Source of the DNA: an uncultured Eubacteriales bacterium
GTDB lineage: Bacteria; Bacillota; Clostridia; Oscillospirales; CAG-272
Assembly: GCA_900545935.1 (NCBI GenBank)
Contig: URAP01000006.1
Span: 1-64,000 of the forward strand
Length of the DNA stretch: 64,000 nt
Direction: 5' to 3'
The notes under the pieces are model-generated. The model searched no databases. It saw nothing but the letters and a program-made list of their open reading frames with translations, and was not told the DNA's origin. Positions 16,601 to 26,040 of this stretch are shown here, piece by piece (within the stretch, counting starts at the first letter, position 1; every line of letters starts with the position of its first letter). A program made the translations under genes and the position numbers.

Positions 16601-18016
16601 ATGATGAGAAAGACGAAGATAGTATGTACGATAGGACCCGCCTGCGAGGATGAGCAGACTCTGATAGATATGGTAAAAGCGGGGATGAACGTCGCAAGAC
16701 TGAATTTTTCCCATGGCAGACACGAGGAGCATCAGGAGAAGATTGATCTTATCAAGGCGGTGCGAAGCAAGCTCGGCGTTCCGCTCGCGATAATGCTCGA
16801 TACCAAGGGACCCGAGTACCGTATAGGCACCTTTAAAGATAAGAAAGCCATCCTCCGTCAGGGCGATCGCTTTGTGTTCACTCCCGATGATATCGAGGGA
16901 GACGAGACGCGCGTTTCGGTCAGCTATAAGAATCTTGCCGATGAGCTCGGTGCGGGCGATCAGGTGCTTGTCAACAACGGACTGCTGATATTCACCGTTA
17001 CCGCGATAGAGGGCAGAGATGTCGTCTGCCGCGTGGATGAGGGCGGCGAGATATCCAACCGCAAGAGCATGAGCTTCCCCGGAAAGGTGCTGCATCAGAT
17101 ATACCTGAGCGAGCACGACAAGGAGGATCTGCTTTTCGGTATTAAAAATGATGTTGATTATATCGCCTGCTCTTTTGTATCCTGCAAGCAGGATGTTCTC
17201 GATGTGGTAAACTTTCTACGCGAAAACGGCGCAGATAAGATGGGCATCATAGCTAAGATAGAAAACCGCTCGGGTATAGATAATATAGAAGATATCTGCT
17301 CGGTATGCGACGGCATAATGATAGGCAGAGGCGATATGGGCGTTGAGATACCGTTCGAGGAGCTTCCGGCGATACAGAAGGGACTTATCACAAAGTGCCG
17401 CCTGCTCGGCAAGCGCGTTATCACCGCGACCGAGATGCTCGAGTCGATGATAAACAATCCCCGCCCGACGAGAGCGGAGATATCCGACGTTGCAAATGCG
17501 GTATACGACGGTACGAGTGCTATCATGCTCTCCGGCGAAACTGCGGCAGGCAAGCACCCCGTGCTGACCGTTGCAACTATGTCGAAAATAGCCGAGGCGA
17601 CCGAGGAGAGCATAAGCTACCGCGAGCGCTTTCACAATGCGACATTTCGTATTCGCAACGAGATAGATGCTATCTCGCACTCGGTCTGCGGCATGGCGAT
17701 GGATATCAGCGCTAAGGCTATCGTCGTATGCTCGATATCCGGCATGACCGCGCGCATGGTCTCTCGTTTCCGCCCGCCGGTCGATATTATCGGACTTTCG
17801 GTAAACGAAAAAACGTGGCATCAGCTCTCGCTCTCGTGGGGCGTTACACCGGTAATGTGCGAGCTTTATCCCTCGACAGATGTGCTCTTTTATACCGCAA
17901 AGCGGCTCGCCAAGCAGACGCTCGGTCTGCAGAAGGGCGACCGTATAATTATTACCGGCGGCACCGCGACCGGAACCACAGGCAATACAAACACGATACG
18001 CGTTGAGACTATATGA
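16601..18016 (+). CDS. pyk: Pyruvate kinase
   Basis: 471 aa, full length without the extra C-terminal PEP-utiliser-like domain found in Bacillus. It converts phosphoenolpyruvate plus ADP to pyruvate plus ATP, the last step of glycolysis. Visible: TKIVCTIGPA at the N-terminus, NFSHG, LDTKGPE, the B-domain, MIGRGDMGVEIPFEELPAIQK (metal and substrate site), TATEMLESM and SGETAAGKHPV. The C-terminal allosteric domain ends GTATGTTGNTNTIRVETI. The start could be either ATG of the adjacent pair 16601/16604, behind GGGAGG. Single-gene unit. Confidence 0.97.
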   Translation: MMRKTKIVCTIGPACEDEQTLIDMVKAGMNVARLNFSHGRHEEHQEKIDLIKAVRSKLGVPLAIMLDTKGPEYRIGTFKDKKAILRQGDRFVFTPDDIEGDETRVSVSYKNLADELGAGDQVLVNNGLLIFTVTAIEGRDVVCRVDEGGEISNRKSMSFPGKVLHQIYLSEHDKEDLLFGIKNDVDYIACSFVSCKQDVLDVVNFLRENGADKMGIIAKIENRSGIDNIEDICSVCDGIMIGRGDMGVEIPFEELPAIQKGLITKCRLLGKRVITATEMLESMINNPRPTRAEISDVANAVYDGTSAIMLSGETAAGKHPVLTVATMSKIAEATEESISYRERFHNATFRIRNEIDAISHSVCGMAMDISAKAIVVCSISGMTARMVSRFRPPVDIIGLSVNEKTWHQLSLSWGVTPVMCELYPSTDVLFYTAKRLAKQTLGLQKGDRIIITGGTATGTTGNTNTIRVETI

Positions 18017-18083
18017 GCGCACCGAAATAATTGAATAATGATAATATAGATGTTTTGCGGCAATATCTTTGCCGTTTGTGCCG

Positions 18084-18118
18084 GGACTGTTAAAACTTGT
18101 TTTTTAACAGTCCTTTTT
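18084..18118 (+). terminator. Terminator of pyk
   Basis: GGACTGTTAAAA-loop-TTTTAACAGTCC followed by TTTTT. Confidence 0.9.
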
Positions 18119-18600
18119 CTTTTGCTTCCCGCCTGATTAAAACGAGATGATCACTTATTCACATTTTCGATTCGGTTTTTTCGCCTTTTTCAATCCGGGT
18201 ATTTTAGCATCACTATCCTTTTTCGCGATTTTGATTGGCAGATGCTTTATCCGCACGCTGTTTTTTTCTTTTTTACGTATTTTTTTTAAAAAAACGGATA
18301 TACAAAATTATATCGAATTAATATATTTGCTATTCACCATATGAATAACAGAAAATACGCTATCGTTTCACCGAATATGGGAACATAATGTAAGTAAATC
18401 TATTATAAGGAATTGAATATCTAAAATTAAGGCATACTTCAATATATCAGGCGGCGGTATTTGGTGATAATGACGGCATTTTCGATAACATAATTTGGTA
18501 AATCGCATCCATAAAATATAATTTCAAAAATAAAAATGTGATTTTATAACATAATAGCTATCTTTTTCACATCTTGTATCGAAAAAACTCTCAAAAAGAC
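18119..18600. other. Long AT-rich gene-free interval
   Basis: About 480 nt of AT-rich DNA with several T- and A-tracts. No ribosome-site-linked reading frame, no repeat and no family feature seen. The curved-DNA-like A/T tracts lie just upstream of the sugar-ABC promoter and could act as an upstream element. Confidence 0.4.
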
Positions 18601-18629
18601 TTGATTATTTTCAAAAAGTGTGTTATTAT
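18601..18629 (+). promoter_or_regulatory. SigA-type promoter of the sugar ABC operon
   Basis: TTGATT (18601-18606), a 17-nt spacer, TATTAT (18624-18629). It implies a leader of about 300 nt before the first gene at 18936. Confidence 0.65.
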
Positions 18630-18635
18630 GAACTC

Positions 18636-18935
18636 GCAAATAAGAAATCCGTGAAGAATTTCTTCACTCTTTGTTTTCGGAATCCGTAATTATATAGTTT
18701 TCTTTGACTTTGAATTATTGTGGTTGCCTCTTCTGTACTTACCCCGCCGGATGCGGATCGGTCAGAGAAAAAACAAAGGGTGAATTTTTTCTTCTCGCAG
18801 CCGGACGGGCACTTAGGAGGGTGTCGACGGACTGCGTTTACCCTCCGTGCAGCGATCGCAGTCGATCATCGGTCGGCGCAGTCGGATGAGGGAACGCGAT
18901 TATTCGTAAAAAACTCAAGGAGGAGAACATACCAA
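18636..18935 (+). promoter_or_regulatory. Long structured leader of the sugar ABC operon
   Basis: The most stable piece is 18809-18850: GCAC-GGAGGGT pairs with ACCCTCC-GTGC around a 17-nt loop. The strings GACTGCG and CGCAGTCG nearby (about 18828-18884) can pair alternatively. An earlier GAAAT...ATTTC hairpin lies near 18646-18662. No terminator-like T-run and no known riboswitch class was recognised. The frame is open into the ABC gene, but the Crp-like promoter arrangement and the AAGGAGGAG site place the start at 18936. Confidence 0.4.
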
Positions 18936-20435
18936 ATGGAAAAAACGGTTCTTAAAATGAGCGGTATATCAAAGCAGTTCTCGGGCGTGTATGCGCTGCG
19001 TGATGTCAGCTTTGATCTGCGCGAGGGTGAAGTGCACGCGCTCATGGGTGAGAACGGAGCCGGAAAATCCACTCTGATGAAGATCCTATGCGGAATATAC
19101 CCGCGGGACGGCGGAGAGGTGGAGCTTTTCGGAAAGCCGGTCGAGTTCAAAAACATTTCGGAGTCTCAGGCGGCGGGTATCAGCATCATACATCAGGAGC
19201 TGAATATGATGAACCACCTGACTGTTGCGCAGAACATCTACATCGGCAGAGAACCGAAAAAGGGTATCTTTATCGACGACAAAAAGATGATCGAGGACGC
19301 ACAGAAGCTCTTCGAGCATATCGGGGTCAATATCGACCCGTCGGTAAAGCTCGGCAGTCTGACGGTCGGTAAACAGCAGATGGTCGAGATAGCCAAGGCG
19401 GTCTCGCACGAGAGCAGGATACTTGTTCTTGACGAGCCGACGGCGGCGCTGACCGAGGCGGAGGTCGAGGAGCTGTTTGCCATCATGAACGATCTGCGTT
19501 CGCGCGGTATCGGCATGATCTACATCTCGCACCGTATGAACGAGATCACGAGGATATCCGACCGCGTTACCGTAATGCGTGACGGAACCTATGTCGGTAC
19601 GGTCAATACTGCCGACACCACAAAGGACGAGATAGTAAAGATGATGGTCGGACGAGTTATCCTCGGCGACCACAAGCAGCAGAGCACCTGCCCGCCGGAT
19701 GCGGAGACGGTACTTGAGGTCCGTGGGCTGTGTTCGGGCAGGGCGGTTCGCGATGTCAGCTTTACGCTACGGCGCGGCGAGATACTCGGCTTTGCCGGAC
19801 TCATGGGCGCGGGCAGAACGGAGACGGCGAGAGCTATCTACGGCGCAGACCCGATAGACAGCGGCGAGATATACATCCGCGGGCAGAAGGTGACGCTCGG
19901 AACACCGCAAAAGGCGGTCAAGGCAGGTATCTGCTACCTTTCGGAGGACAGAAAGCGCTACGGTCTTATGCTTGACAAATCGGTCGCGGAGAATACCGCG
20001 CTTGCCTCACTCGACAGTTTTATTTCCGGCGGCTTTATCCGCGACGGAAAGATAGTTCAGGCTGCGGAAGAGTATAACGCAAAGCTCAGGACCAAGACTC
20101 CCTCGATGCAGCAGAAGCTGCGCAACCTCTCGGGCGGAAACCAGCAGAAGGTCGTTATCGCCCGTTGGCTGCTGCGCGACTCGGATATCTTTATATTCGA
20201 CGAGCCTACGAGAGGAATCGATATCGGAGCAAAGAGCGAGATATATACCCTTATCGAACAGCTTGCGGCGGACGGAAAGGCGATAATCGTCATATCCTCG
20301 GAGCTTGCCGAGATACAGCGCGTGTGTGACCGTGTCATAGTTATGTGCGAGGGAAGAAAGACCGCAGAGCTTGACATCGGCGACGCGACGCAGGAAGAAA
20401 TAATGAAATACGCGACCATGAGGGAGGAGATATAA
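18936..20435 (+). CDS. Sugar ABC transporter, double ATP-binding protein (RbsA/MglA type)
   Basis: 499 aa with two fused ABC domains, the usual form for ribose/galactose-type importers. Domain 1: Walker A GENGAGKST, signature LTVGKQQMVEIAKA, Walker B ILVLDEPTAAL, His switch ISHRM. Domain 2: degenerate Walker A GLMGAGRTE, signature LSGGNQQKV, Walker B FIFDEPTRGIDIG. It powers import through the following permease. The start at 18936 sits behind AAGGAGGAG. First gene of a three-gene operon; the permease ATG directly abuts its stop. Which sugar is carried is not shown by the sequence. Confidence 0.93.
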   Translation: MEKTVLKMSGISKQFSGVYALRDVSFDLREGEVHALMGENGAGKSTLMKILCGIYPRDGGEVELFGKPVEFKNISESQAAGISIIHQELNMMNHLTVAQNIYIGREPKKGIFIDDKKMIEDAQKLFEHIGVNIDPSVKLGSLTVGKQQMVEIAKAVSHESRILVLDEPTAALTEAEVEELFAIMNDLRSRGIGMIYISHRMNEITRISDRVTVMRDGTYVGTVNTADTTKDEIVKMMVGRVILGDHKQQSTCPPDAETVLEVRGLCSGRAVRDVSFTLRRGEILGFAGLMGAGRTETARAIYGADPIDSGEIYIRGQKVTLGTPQKAVKAGICYLSEDRKRYGLMLDKSVAENTALASLDSFISGGFIRDGKIVQAAEEYNAKLRTKTPSMQQKLRNLSGGNQQKVVIARWLLRDSDIFIFDEPTRGIDIGAKSEIYTLIEQLAADGKAIIVISSELAEIQRVCDRVIVMCEGRKTAELDIGDATQEEIMKYATMREEI

Positions 20436-21473
20436 ATGGAACAAAAAAATAAAGGGCGTAAAAAGGTATCGCTCGGTAATCTTATAATTCTGATAGCACT
20501 TATCGTGCTGATAGCACTGTTCTATCTGCTTAATCCGAATTTCCTTAATTCATATAATGTGCTGAGTATGATGCAGTCGCTTGCACCGTATGCCATTATG
20601 GCTCTCGGTGTTACATTCGTCATCGCGACCGGCGGCATTGACCTCTCGATAGGTACGACGTGTATTGCGGCAGCGGTCATTGCCGGTAAATTCTATACCA
20701 CCGGCGCATATCCGCTGTGGGCTGTTGTTCCGATCATGATCGCCATCGGCACCGCAGTCGGTCTGCTGAACGGTATTCTTATCGCAAAGCTCAAGATGCC
20801 CGCGTTTATCGCAACGCTCGGTACGATGATGCTCACGCGCGGACTCAGCGCTCTTATCGTAAAGGATCCTAACATCTTCTTCCCGACCGGCACATGGTTC
20901 AACAACGTGTTCTCTGCAGCGGGCAAGGTACCTACCGGATTGTTTTGGGTGCTCGGATTTATGCTGCTCTGCATGTATCTGATGTATAAAAACCGTATCG
21001 GCAGATATATACTCTCAATAGGAAGCAATGAGGAGGCTACGCGCCTCTCGGGTATCAATACCGACAAATACAAGATCATCGCGTATGTATTCAGCGGCTG
21101 TGCAGCCGGAATCGCGGCTATCTTTTGGTCCGCTGCATTCCCGACCGTCGCCGCAGCTACCGGTAACGGCATGGAGCTTGACGCTATCGCCGGCGTTTAC
21201 ATCGGCGGAACGAGCGCGGCAGGCGGCGTTGCATCGGTCACAGGTTCGGCTATCGGCTCGCTCATGCTCGTTGTTATCCGCTCCGGACTTAACTTCGTTC
21301 TCGCGAGATTCAATATCAATCTCAATGCAACCTACGTTACCTACGTTCTCACCGGAATCATCGTTGTTGTTTCCGTCCTGATGGACGTTCTCAAGAACAA
21401 GGATGAGGGCAGAGTACGTTTGGATAAGAAAAAAATTAAAAAAACGGAAGGAGGACAGACGCAGTCAAAGTGA
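20436..21473 (+). CDS. Sugar ABC transporter permease (RbsC/MglC type)
   Basis: 345 aa with about eight to ten membrane helices. Family marks: FVIATGGIDLSIGTT in the first third, the conserved loop GSNEEATRLSGINTDKYKI, and AIAGVYIGGTSAAGG. The cytoplasmic C-terminus is highly charged (GRVRLDKKKIKKTEGG). It starts directly on the stop of the ATPase gene, showing translational coupling. It works as a homodimer in the family. Confidence 0.92.
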   Translation: MEQKNKGRKKVSLGNLIILIALIVLIALFYLLNPNFLNSYNVLSMMQSLAPYAIMALGVTFVIATGGIDLSIGTTCIAAAVIAGKFYTTGAYPLWAVVPIMIAIGTAVGLLNGILIAKLKMPAFIATLGTMMLTRGLSALIVKDPNIFFPTGTWFNNVFSAAGKVPTGLFWVLGFMLLCMYLMYKNRIGRYILSIGSNEEATRLSGINTDKYKIIAYVFSGCAAGIAAIFWSAAFPTVAAATGNGMELDAIAGVYIGGTSAAGGVASVTGSAIGSLMLVVIRSGLNFVLARFNINLNATYVTYVLTGIIVVVSVLMDVLKNKDEGRVRLDKKKIKKTEGGQTQSK

Positions 21474-21553
21474 TCGGTCGTGCAGTACCGATCGAAAAGC
21501 AAGGATAAAATAAAAATAACCGCCATATGCGGAAAAAAGAGAGGAAAATTGAC

Positions 21554-22621
21554 ATGAGAAAGACACGTATTCTCAGCGTATTGCTCGCAACGATGCTCGT
21601 TGCACTCCCGCTTGCAAGCTGCGGCACACAGACCGAAGGTGGTAATGGAGATTCTTCAACAACGAAGGATAAAACAATTGCCGTAGTTGCTAAGGGCGAG
21701 TCACATGCATTTTGGCAGTCGGTAAAGAAGGGCGCAGAGGACGCGGCATCAAAGTACGGATATAAAATCACTTTCCGCGGTCCTGCTTCAGAGTCGGCAA
21801 AGGATCTTCCCTCGCAGATGGAGATGGTAAGAACGGCATTGTCAAACGGCTGCTCCGCACTCGTTCTCGGAACGATAGGAGAGGGCTTCAACGACATGCT
21901 CGCACAGGCAAAGGACAGCAATATCCCCGTTGTTCAGTTCGACAGCGGTGTATGGCAGGCTGATATCGACGCGCTCAACAAGTCGGGCAAGAACCCGATA
22001 GTCTCGAGCGTTGCCACGAGCAATCGTCTTGCGGCAGGAGTTGCTGCGGAGCATTTCTTCGCAGAGCTGAAGGATGAGATAGCTGCATCGACCGACGGAT
22101 ACGTTATCGGTGTTATCCAGCACGACGAAACTCAGACGGGTATCGACCGTGCGGGCGGCTTTATCGATAAGTTCACCGAGCTCGCAGACGCAGATGCGAC
22201 CACTAAGGGCAAGTACACCATCGAAAAGGAAGTTAAGCCCGGTGATGCAGATAACGCTTACAAGACGGCTCTTGAGGCTCTCTTCGAGAAGAATGCCAAG
22301 GCTATCTTCATGTCGAATGAGGGTGTAGTTAAGCAGGTCAGTGATGCTGTAAGCGCAGCAGGAACAAAGTACGATTCCATCAAGTTCTGCGGCTTCGACG
22401 CAGGCTCTAAGCAGATCGAGTGGATGAAGGCATCCTCCGGTCCGAAGCTCATCGGTGCAGTTGCTCAGGACTCCTATCAGATAGGCTACAATGCCGTCGA
22501 GCAGGCTGTATTCGCTATCGAGGGCAAGACCGTTACAGCCGATGTTGGTATTGAGGGTACATGGTGGGATTCGACAAATGTCGATGACATGATCGCCTCC
22601 AATATCGTTTACGAGGGCTGA
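21554..22621 (+). CDS. Sugar ABC transporter substrate-binding lipoprotein
   Basis: 355 aa from ATG 21554, behind GAGAGGAAAATTGAC; an earlier in-frame ATG at 21527 has no site. Lipoprotein signal peptide with lipobox LASC. The mature part is a two-lobed periplasmic-binding protein of the ribose/galactose type: TIAVVAKGESHAFWQSVKKG, PVVQFDSG and GVIQHDETQTGIDRAGGF, ending VAQDSYQIGYNAVEQ. Last gene of the operon, before a strong terminator. Ligand not identifiable; ribose, galactose and related monosaccharides or nucleosides are possible. Confidence 0.92.
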   Translation: MRKTRILSVLLATMLVALPLASCGTQTEGGNGDSSTTKDKTIAVVAKGESHAFWQSVKKGAEDAASKYGYKITFRGPASESAKDLPSQMEMVRTALSNGCSALVLGTIGEGFNDMLAQAKDSNIPVVQFDSGVWQADIDALNKSGKNPIVSSVATSNRLAAGVAAEHFFAELKDEIAASTDGYVIGVIQHDETQTGIDRAGGFIDKFTELADADATTKGKYTIEKEVKPGDADNAYKTALEALFEKNAKAIFMSNEGVVKQVSDAVSAAGTKYDSIKFCGFDAGSKQIEWMKASSGPKLIGAVAQDSYQIGYNAVEQAVFAIEGKTVTADVGIEGTWWDSTNVDDMIASNIVYEG

Positions 22622-22791
22622 TACGTACGCTTGACCGGCGATACTGTTTAGTGAAAATATTTACGGAAAAAACTGCAGCATATGCTGCGGGCGAATATTG
22701 CCGCGCGAACCGTAAACGAAATAAGGCAGATTTATAATATCGGATGCCGCACTGTCTCAAATGCAAGTGGCAGAGGCATTCCGGTTCCCCT

Positions 22792-22825
22792 CTCCCCGCG
22801 CAGATCTGCGCGGGGAGCTTTTTTT
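22792..22825 (+). terminator. Terminator of the sugar ABC operon
   Basis: CTCCCCGCGCA-GATC-TGCGCGGGGAG, a perfect 11-bp stem, then CTTTTTTT. Confidence 0.95.
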
Positions 22826-22961
22826 GCTCGAGAGGCGCTGTGAGTGTGCAGAGTATCCGACGGCAGTAAGCGCGTTGCTTTAGCGTTGAGGCTAAGAATC
22901 TGCCATGGTGGATGGTATTTGGAATATATGGTCGGTTTGTGTGGTTTACGACCGATTTTGC

Positions 22962-22990
22962 TTGACTTTTATGAACAAAAATATTATAAT
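22962..22990 (+). promoter_or_regulatory. SigA-type promoter of the NSS transporter
   Basis: TTGACT (22962-22967), a 17-nt spacer, TATAAT (22985-22990), followed by a leader of about 105 nt. Confidence 0.85.
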
Positions 22991-23103
22991 GTATTATACT
23001 GCGCCGAAAGAAACGGCGCGCATGGGCTGCGCATAGCTGCGGATGTATCGTAGGCGGCATTGCAGTCCGTTTTATCTGGTATATTATTCTCGGAGGATAT
23101 TTA

Positions 23104-24468
23104 ATGAAAAGGGCAAGAGAATCGTTCGGCTCACGACTCGGCTTTCTTTTAGTCAGTGCAGGCTGTGCCATCGGCATAGGAAACGTATGGAGATTTCCGT
23201 TTGTCGTAGGACAGAACGGCGGCGGAATATTCGTACTCATCTATCTTATCATGCTCGTAATAATGGGACTGCCGGTGCTCTCGATGGAGCTTGCGGTGGG
23301 CAGAGCAAGCAAAAAGAGCGCGGTGCTTGCGTATAAAACGCTCGAAAAGCCGGGTACCAAATGGCATATTCACGGATGGTTTGCCATAGTCGGCTGCTAC
23401 CTGCTCATGATGTACTATACGACGGTCTCCGGTTGGATGCTCAATTATTTCTTTAAGTTTGCGATCGGTACCTTTACCCGCGGCATGGATACCGAGGCAT
23501 GCGGCAGCGTTTTCTCTGATATGCTTGCCTCTCCCGGCGAAATGGGACTATGGATGGCAATTACGGTCGTAGCGGGCATATTCATTTGCAGCATAGGCGT
23601 GCAGAAGGGACTTGAACGTATCAGCAAGGTAATGATGAGTGCCCTGCTCGTGCTTATTATCGTGCTTGCGGTGCACAGCTTTACGCTTTCCGGCGCGGGC
23701 GAGGGAATTCGCTTCTATCTTGTGCCGAATCTTGATAATGTCCGTTCGGTAGGCCTCGGAAATGTTATAGTAGCGGCTATGAATCAGGCATTCTTCACGC
23801 TCAGCCTCGGCATTGCGGCTATGGAGATATTCGGCAGCTATATGAGCCGCGAGAGCACGCTGCTCGGAGAGGGTGCGTGCATCTGTGCGCTCGATACCTT
23901 CGTTGCGGTCGCTTCCGGACTCATTATTTTTCCCGCATGCTTCAGCTACGGGGTAGAGGTCACGCAGGGACCGAGCCTTATTTTCGTCACCCTGCCGAAT
24001 GTGTTTGTCAATATGTCCGGCGGGCGTATATGGGGCAGCCTTTTCTTCCTCTTTATGACCTTTGCGTCTTTCTCTACGGTCATTGCCGTATTCGAGAACA
24101 TCATGTCCTCCTGCATGGACAATTTCGGTTGGAGCCGCAAAAAGGCTGCGGTCATCAACGGCATTATCATTCTGATAGCGAGCATTCCGTGCGTGCTCGG
24201 ATACAATGTGCTCAGCGGCTTCCATCCTATCGGAGGCAGAGACATACTCGACAGTGAGGACTTTCTCGTCAGCAATATTCTTCTTCCGCTCGGCTCGCTC
24301 ATCTACCTGTTGTTCTGTGTAACTAAGTGGGGCTGGGGCTTCAAGAATTATCAGGAGGAGGCGAATATCGGTAAGGGTATCAAGGTCGCCTCGTGGATGA
24401 AGTGGTACTTCATGATAGTTATTCCGATACTGATAATCGTTATCTTTATTATCGGACTCATCGGCTGA
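23104..24468 (+). CDS. Sodium-dependent transporter, NSS (SNF) family
   Basis: 454 aa, about 11-12 membrane helices, as in LeuT-fold bacterial NSS proteins. The N-terminal signature GCAIGIGNVWRFPFVVGQNGG contains the unwound TM1 with sodium ligands. ELAVGRASKKS follows TM2, and GVQKGLERISKVMM is another family stretch. It imports an amino acid or amine with sodium. Bacterial members with this opening are often of the YocR/YhdH type, but the substrate is not readable. Ribosome site GGAGGATATTTA; monocistronic. Confidence 0.93.
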   Translation: MKRARESFGSRLGFLLVSAGCAIGIGNVWRFPFVVGQNGGGIFVLIYLIMLVIMGLPVLSMELAVGRASKKSAVLAYKTLEKPGTKWHIHGWFAIVGCYLLMMYYTTVSGWMLNYFFKFAIGTFTRGMDTEACGSVFSDMLASPGEMGLWMAITVVAGIFICSIGVQKGLERISKVMMSALLVLIIVLAVHSFTLSGAGEGIRFYLVPNLDNVRSVGLGNVIVAAMNQAFFTLSLGIAAMEIFGSYMSRESTLLGEGACICALDTFVAVASGLIIFPACFSYGVEVTQGPSLIFVTLPNVFVNMSGGRIWGSLFFLFMTFASFSTVIAVFENIMSSCMDNFGWSRKKAAVINGIIILIASIPCVLGYNVLSGFHPIGGRDILDSEDFLVSNILLPLGSLIYLLFCVTKWGWGFKNYQEEANIGKGIKVASWMKWYFMIVIPILIIVIFIIGLIG

Positions 24469-24514
24469 GCTTACCGCTGCATGGCTGCGGCGGACAAAAA
24501 TCAAGAACAAAAGG

Positions 24515-24558
24515 CGGCATCCGCTGCGTCATGAGACGTGCGGATGCCGTGGTTTTTT
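24515..24558. terminator. Terminator of the NSS gene, possibly bidirectional
   Basis: CGGCATCCGC (24515-24524) pairs with GCGGATGCCG (24540-24549), then GGTTTTTT. On the minus strand the stem is followed by CTTTTGTTCTTG, so it may also stop the converging EamA gene. Confidence 0.85.
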
Positions 24559-24605
24559 GTTGTGCTGATATGCTGCTTTTGTCGATGGCAGGCTTCTCCC
24601 CGAAG

Positions 24606-25508
24606 TCAAGCCGGTATCTCTTTCGCAGTGCTCTTATGCGAGAGGCGGATGTTGAGCAGCACGATAGCGGAGAGTATCAGTGCTATGCCGATGAGCTTTG
24701 CGGGGTTAACGCTCTCGTGAAAGACGAATATGCCGACAAGACAGCCTACTAGCGGCTCGACTGCTACGAGTACACCGGCGACCGATGCGTCGGTATGACC
24801 GAGACCGATGGTGTAGAAGAGATACGGCAGCAGACCGTTAAACAGCGCAAGACCTATTTCCATGGGAATAACGACCGGGTTCGATGCTGTTTTTTCGATA
24901 ATGGCGATCGGATTTGTCATGAACAGAAAACCGATCGTTCCGAGCAGAAAGGTGTAAAATGTTACGGTGAGCGAGCTGTATTTGCGCAGCGCGTAAACGC
25001 CGAAGATGGAATACAGCGAGTAGAACAGCCCCGCGCCGATTCCGATGATCAGGTCGAGCGCTCCGAGGGCGCTGCTGCCGAGCATTCCCGAGACGAGGGC
25101 GACGCCGGAAACCGTCAGCACTATTGCGGCGATTTTCTGCGCCGTTATCCTCTCACGAAAAAGAACTGCCGAGAACAGCATTACAAAGACCGGCGAGGTG
25201 TAGAGCAGCGAGGCGGCGATGCCTGCCTCAACATTGATAACGGTAGTAAAATAGCAGTAGCTGAACAGTGTGACGCTGATTATTCCGGTGCCGACGAACA
25301 TCCACATGTCGCGCAGCTGCACGCGCAGCAGCGAGCGGTCGCGTATCAGTATAATAACGAGCAGCATCAGCGTGCATAGACTTATGCGGATAAATCCGAT
25401 CTCCTTTGAGTCAAAGCCGTAGTCGGACAGCGCGGAGACAAATATGCTCAGGCATCCCCACAGAGCTCCCGCGAGGACGAGAAATGCGGTAGACAATTTT
25501 TTAGACAA
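24606..25508 (-). CDS. EamA/DMT-family transporter
   Basis: 300 aa, ten predicted membrane helices in two EamA repeats. First half: LVLAGALWGCLSIFVSAL ... INVEAGIAASLLYTSPVFVMLFSAVLFRE. Second half: TDASVAGVLVAVEPLVGCLVGIFVFHE, ending in a basic tail. The two E-at-helix-end motifs (LFRERIT and FHESVN) are typical of the drug/metabolite exporters. Likely exports a small metabolite; substrate unknown. Monocistronic with its own promoter. Confidence 0.92.
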   Translation of the reverse strand: MSKKLSTAFLVLAGALWGCLSIFVSALSDYGFDSKEIGFIRISLCTLMLLVIILIRDRSLLRVQLRDMWMFVGTGIISVTLFSYCYFTTVINVEAGIAASLLYTSPVFVMLFSAVLFRERITAQKIAAIVLTVSGVALVSGMLGSSALGALDLIIGIGAGLFYSLYSIFGVYALRKYSSLTVTFYTFLLGTIGFLFMTNPIAIIEKTASNPVVIPMEIGLALFNGLLPYLFYTIGLGHTDASVAGVLVAVEPLVGCLVGIFVFHESVNPAKLIGIALILSAIVLLNIRLSHKSTAKEIPA

Positions 25509-25566
25509 CGGACGGTCTCCTTATGTGTAAATGATCTCGGCACGTCAGACCGTGCAAACAAAAAAT

Positions 25567-25594
25567 ATTATATCACGCATTTTTCGATTGTCAA
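25567..25594 (-). promoter_or_regulatory. SigA-type promoter of the EamA gene
   Basis: Minus strand: TTGACA, a 16-nt spacer, TATAAT. The region 25600-25800 behind it is gene-free. Confidence 0.75.
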
Positions 25595-25810
25595 TAATTA
25601 AATTATCCGTGCGAATTTTTGCTGCGGAAACGATGTACCGCTGTACTCATACGCGCTGCACCGCCGCAGTGAAAAATCCGCAGGGTCTTTTGCGATATTG
25701 CGATATTGTACGTGTATATGCCGCACTGCCGACTCTGCAGTTTTTGCGTTGCCCATCGAGAAAAGTCCGCGCCGCACCGGCTGCCGCGATAATAATGTGC
25801 GGATAAAATC

Positions 25811-26031
25811 AGCCGACCCGGCTTGGAAGAGATAAAAAAGATGCAGAAGCGTCGAAAACCGCCTCGTTGCCGTACAAGCGTACGGCAGAGACGGTTTTCG
25901 GAGGTAGAAAAAACGGATAATCATTCCTTCGGAGAAATCCGACAGGATTTCATCAGCTTTCTCTGTATTCGTGCTGAATATCAGCTTAATAATTGCTCTT
26001 ATCCGTTTTTTCGGTCTGCGCTTTCTTAGCC
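25811..26031 (-). repeat. Structured intergenic repeat, copy D
   Basis: Read on the minus strand it starts GGCTAAGAAAGCGCAGACCG, ten bases after the stop of the XRE-ARH gene, and ends GGGTCGGCT. Outer arms GAAAAAACGGATAA and TTATCCGTTTTTTC (25999-26012 and 25907-25920) pair perfectly. The inner hairpin is GAAATCC-TGTC-GGATTTC (25951-25934). The second hairpin (25900-25853) is 48 nt long and separated by 6 nt, exactly as in copy A, with CGAAAACCG/CGGTTTTCG in place of CGATTTCG/CGAAATCG. The stems differ in sequence but keep pairing. Confidence 0.7.
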
Positions 26032-26040
26032 TTCCGAGAC

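Noticed and set aside
18163..18212. Minus-strand GCTAAAAT...GAAAAAGGCGAAAA resembles the 5' box of the structured repeat
   Set aside because: No partner arm or inner hairpin at the expected distance, and the region is AT-rich, so chance similarity is likely.
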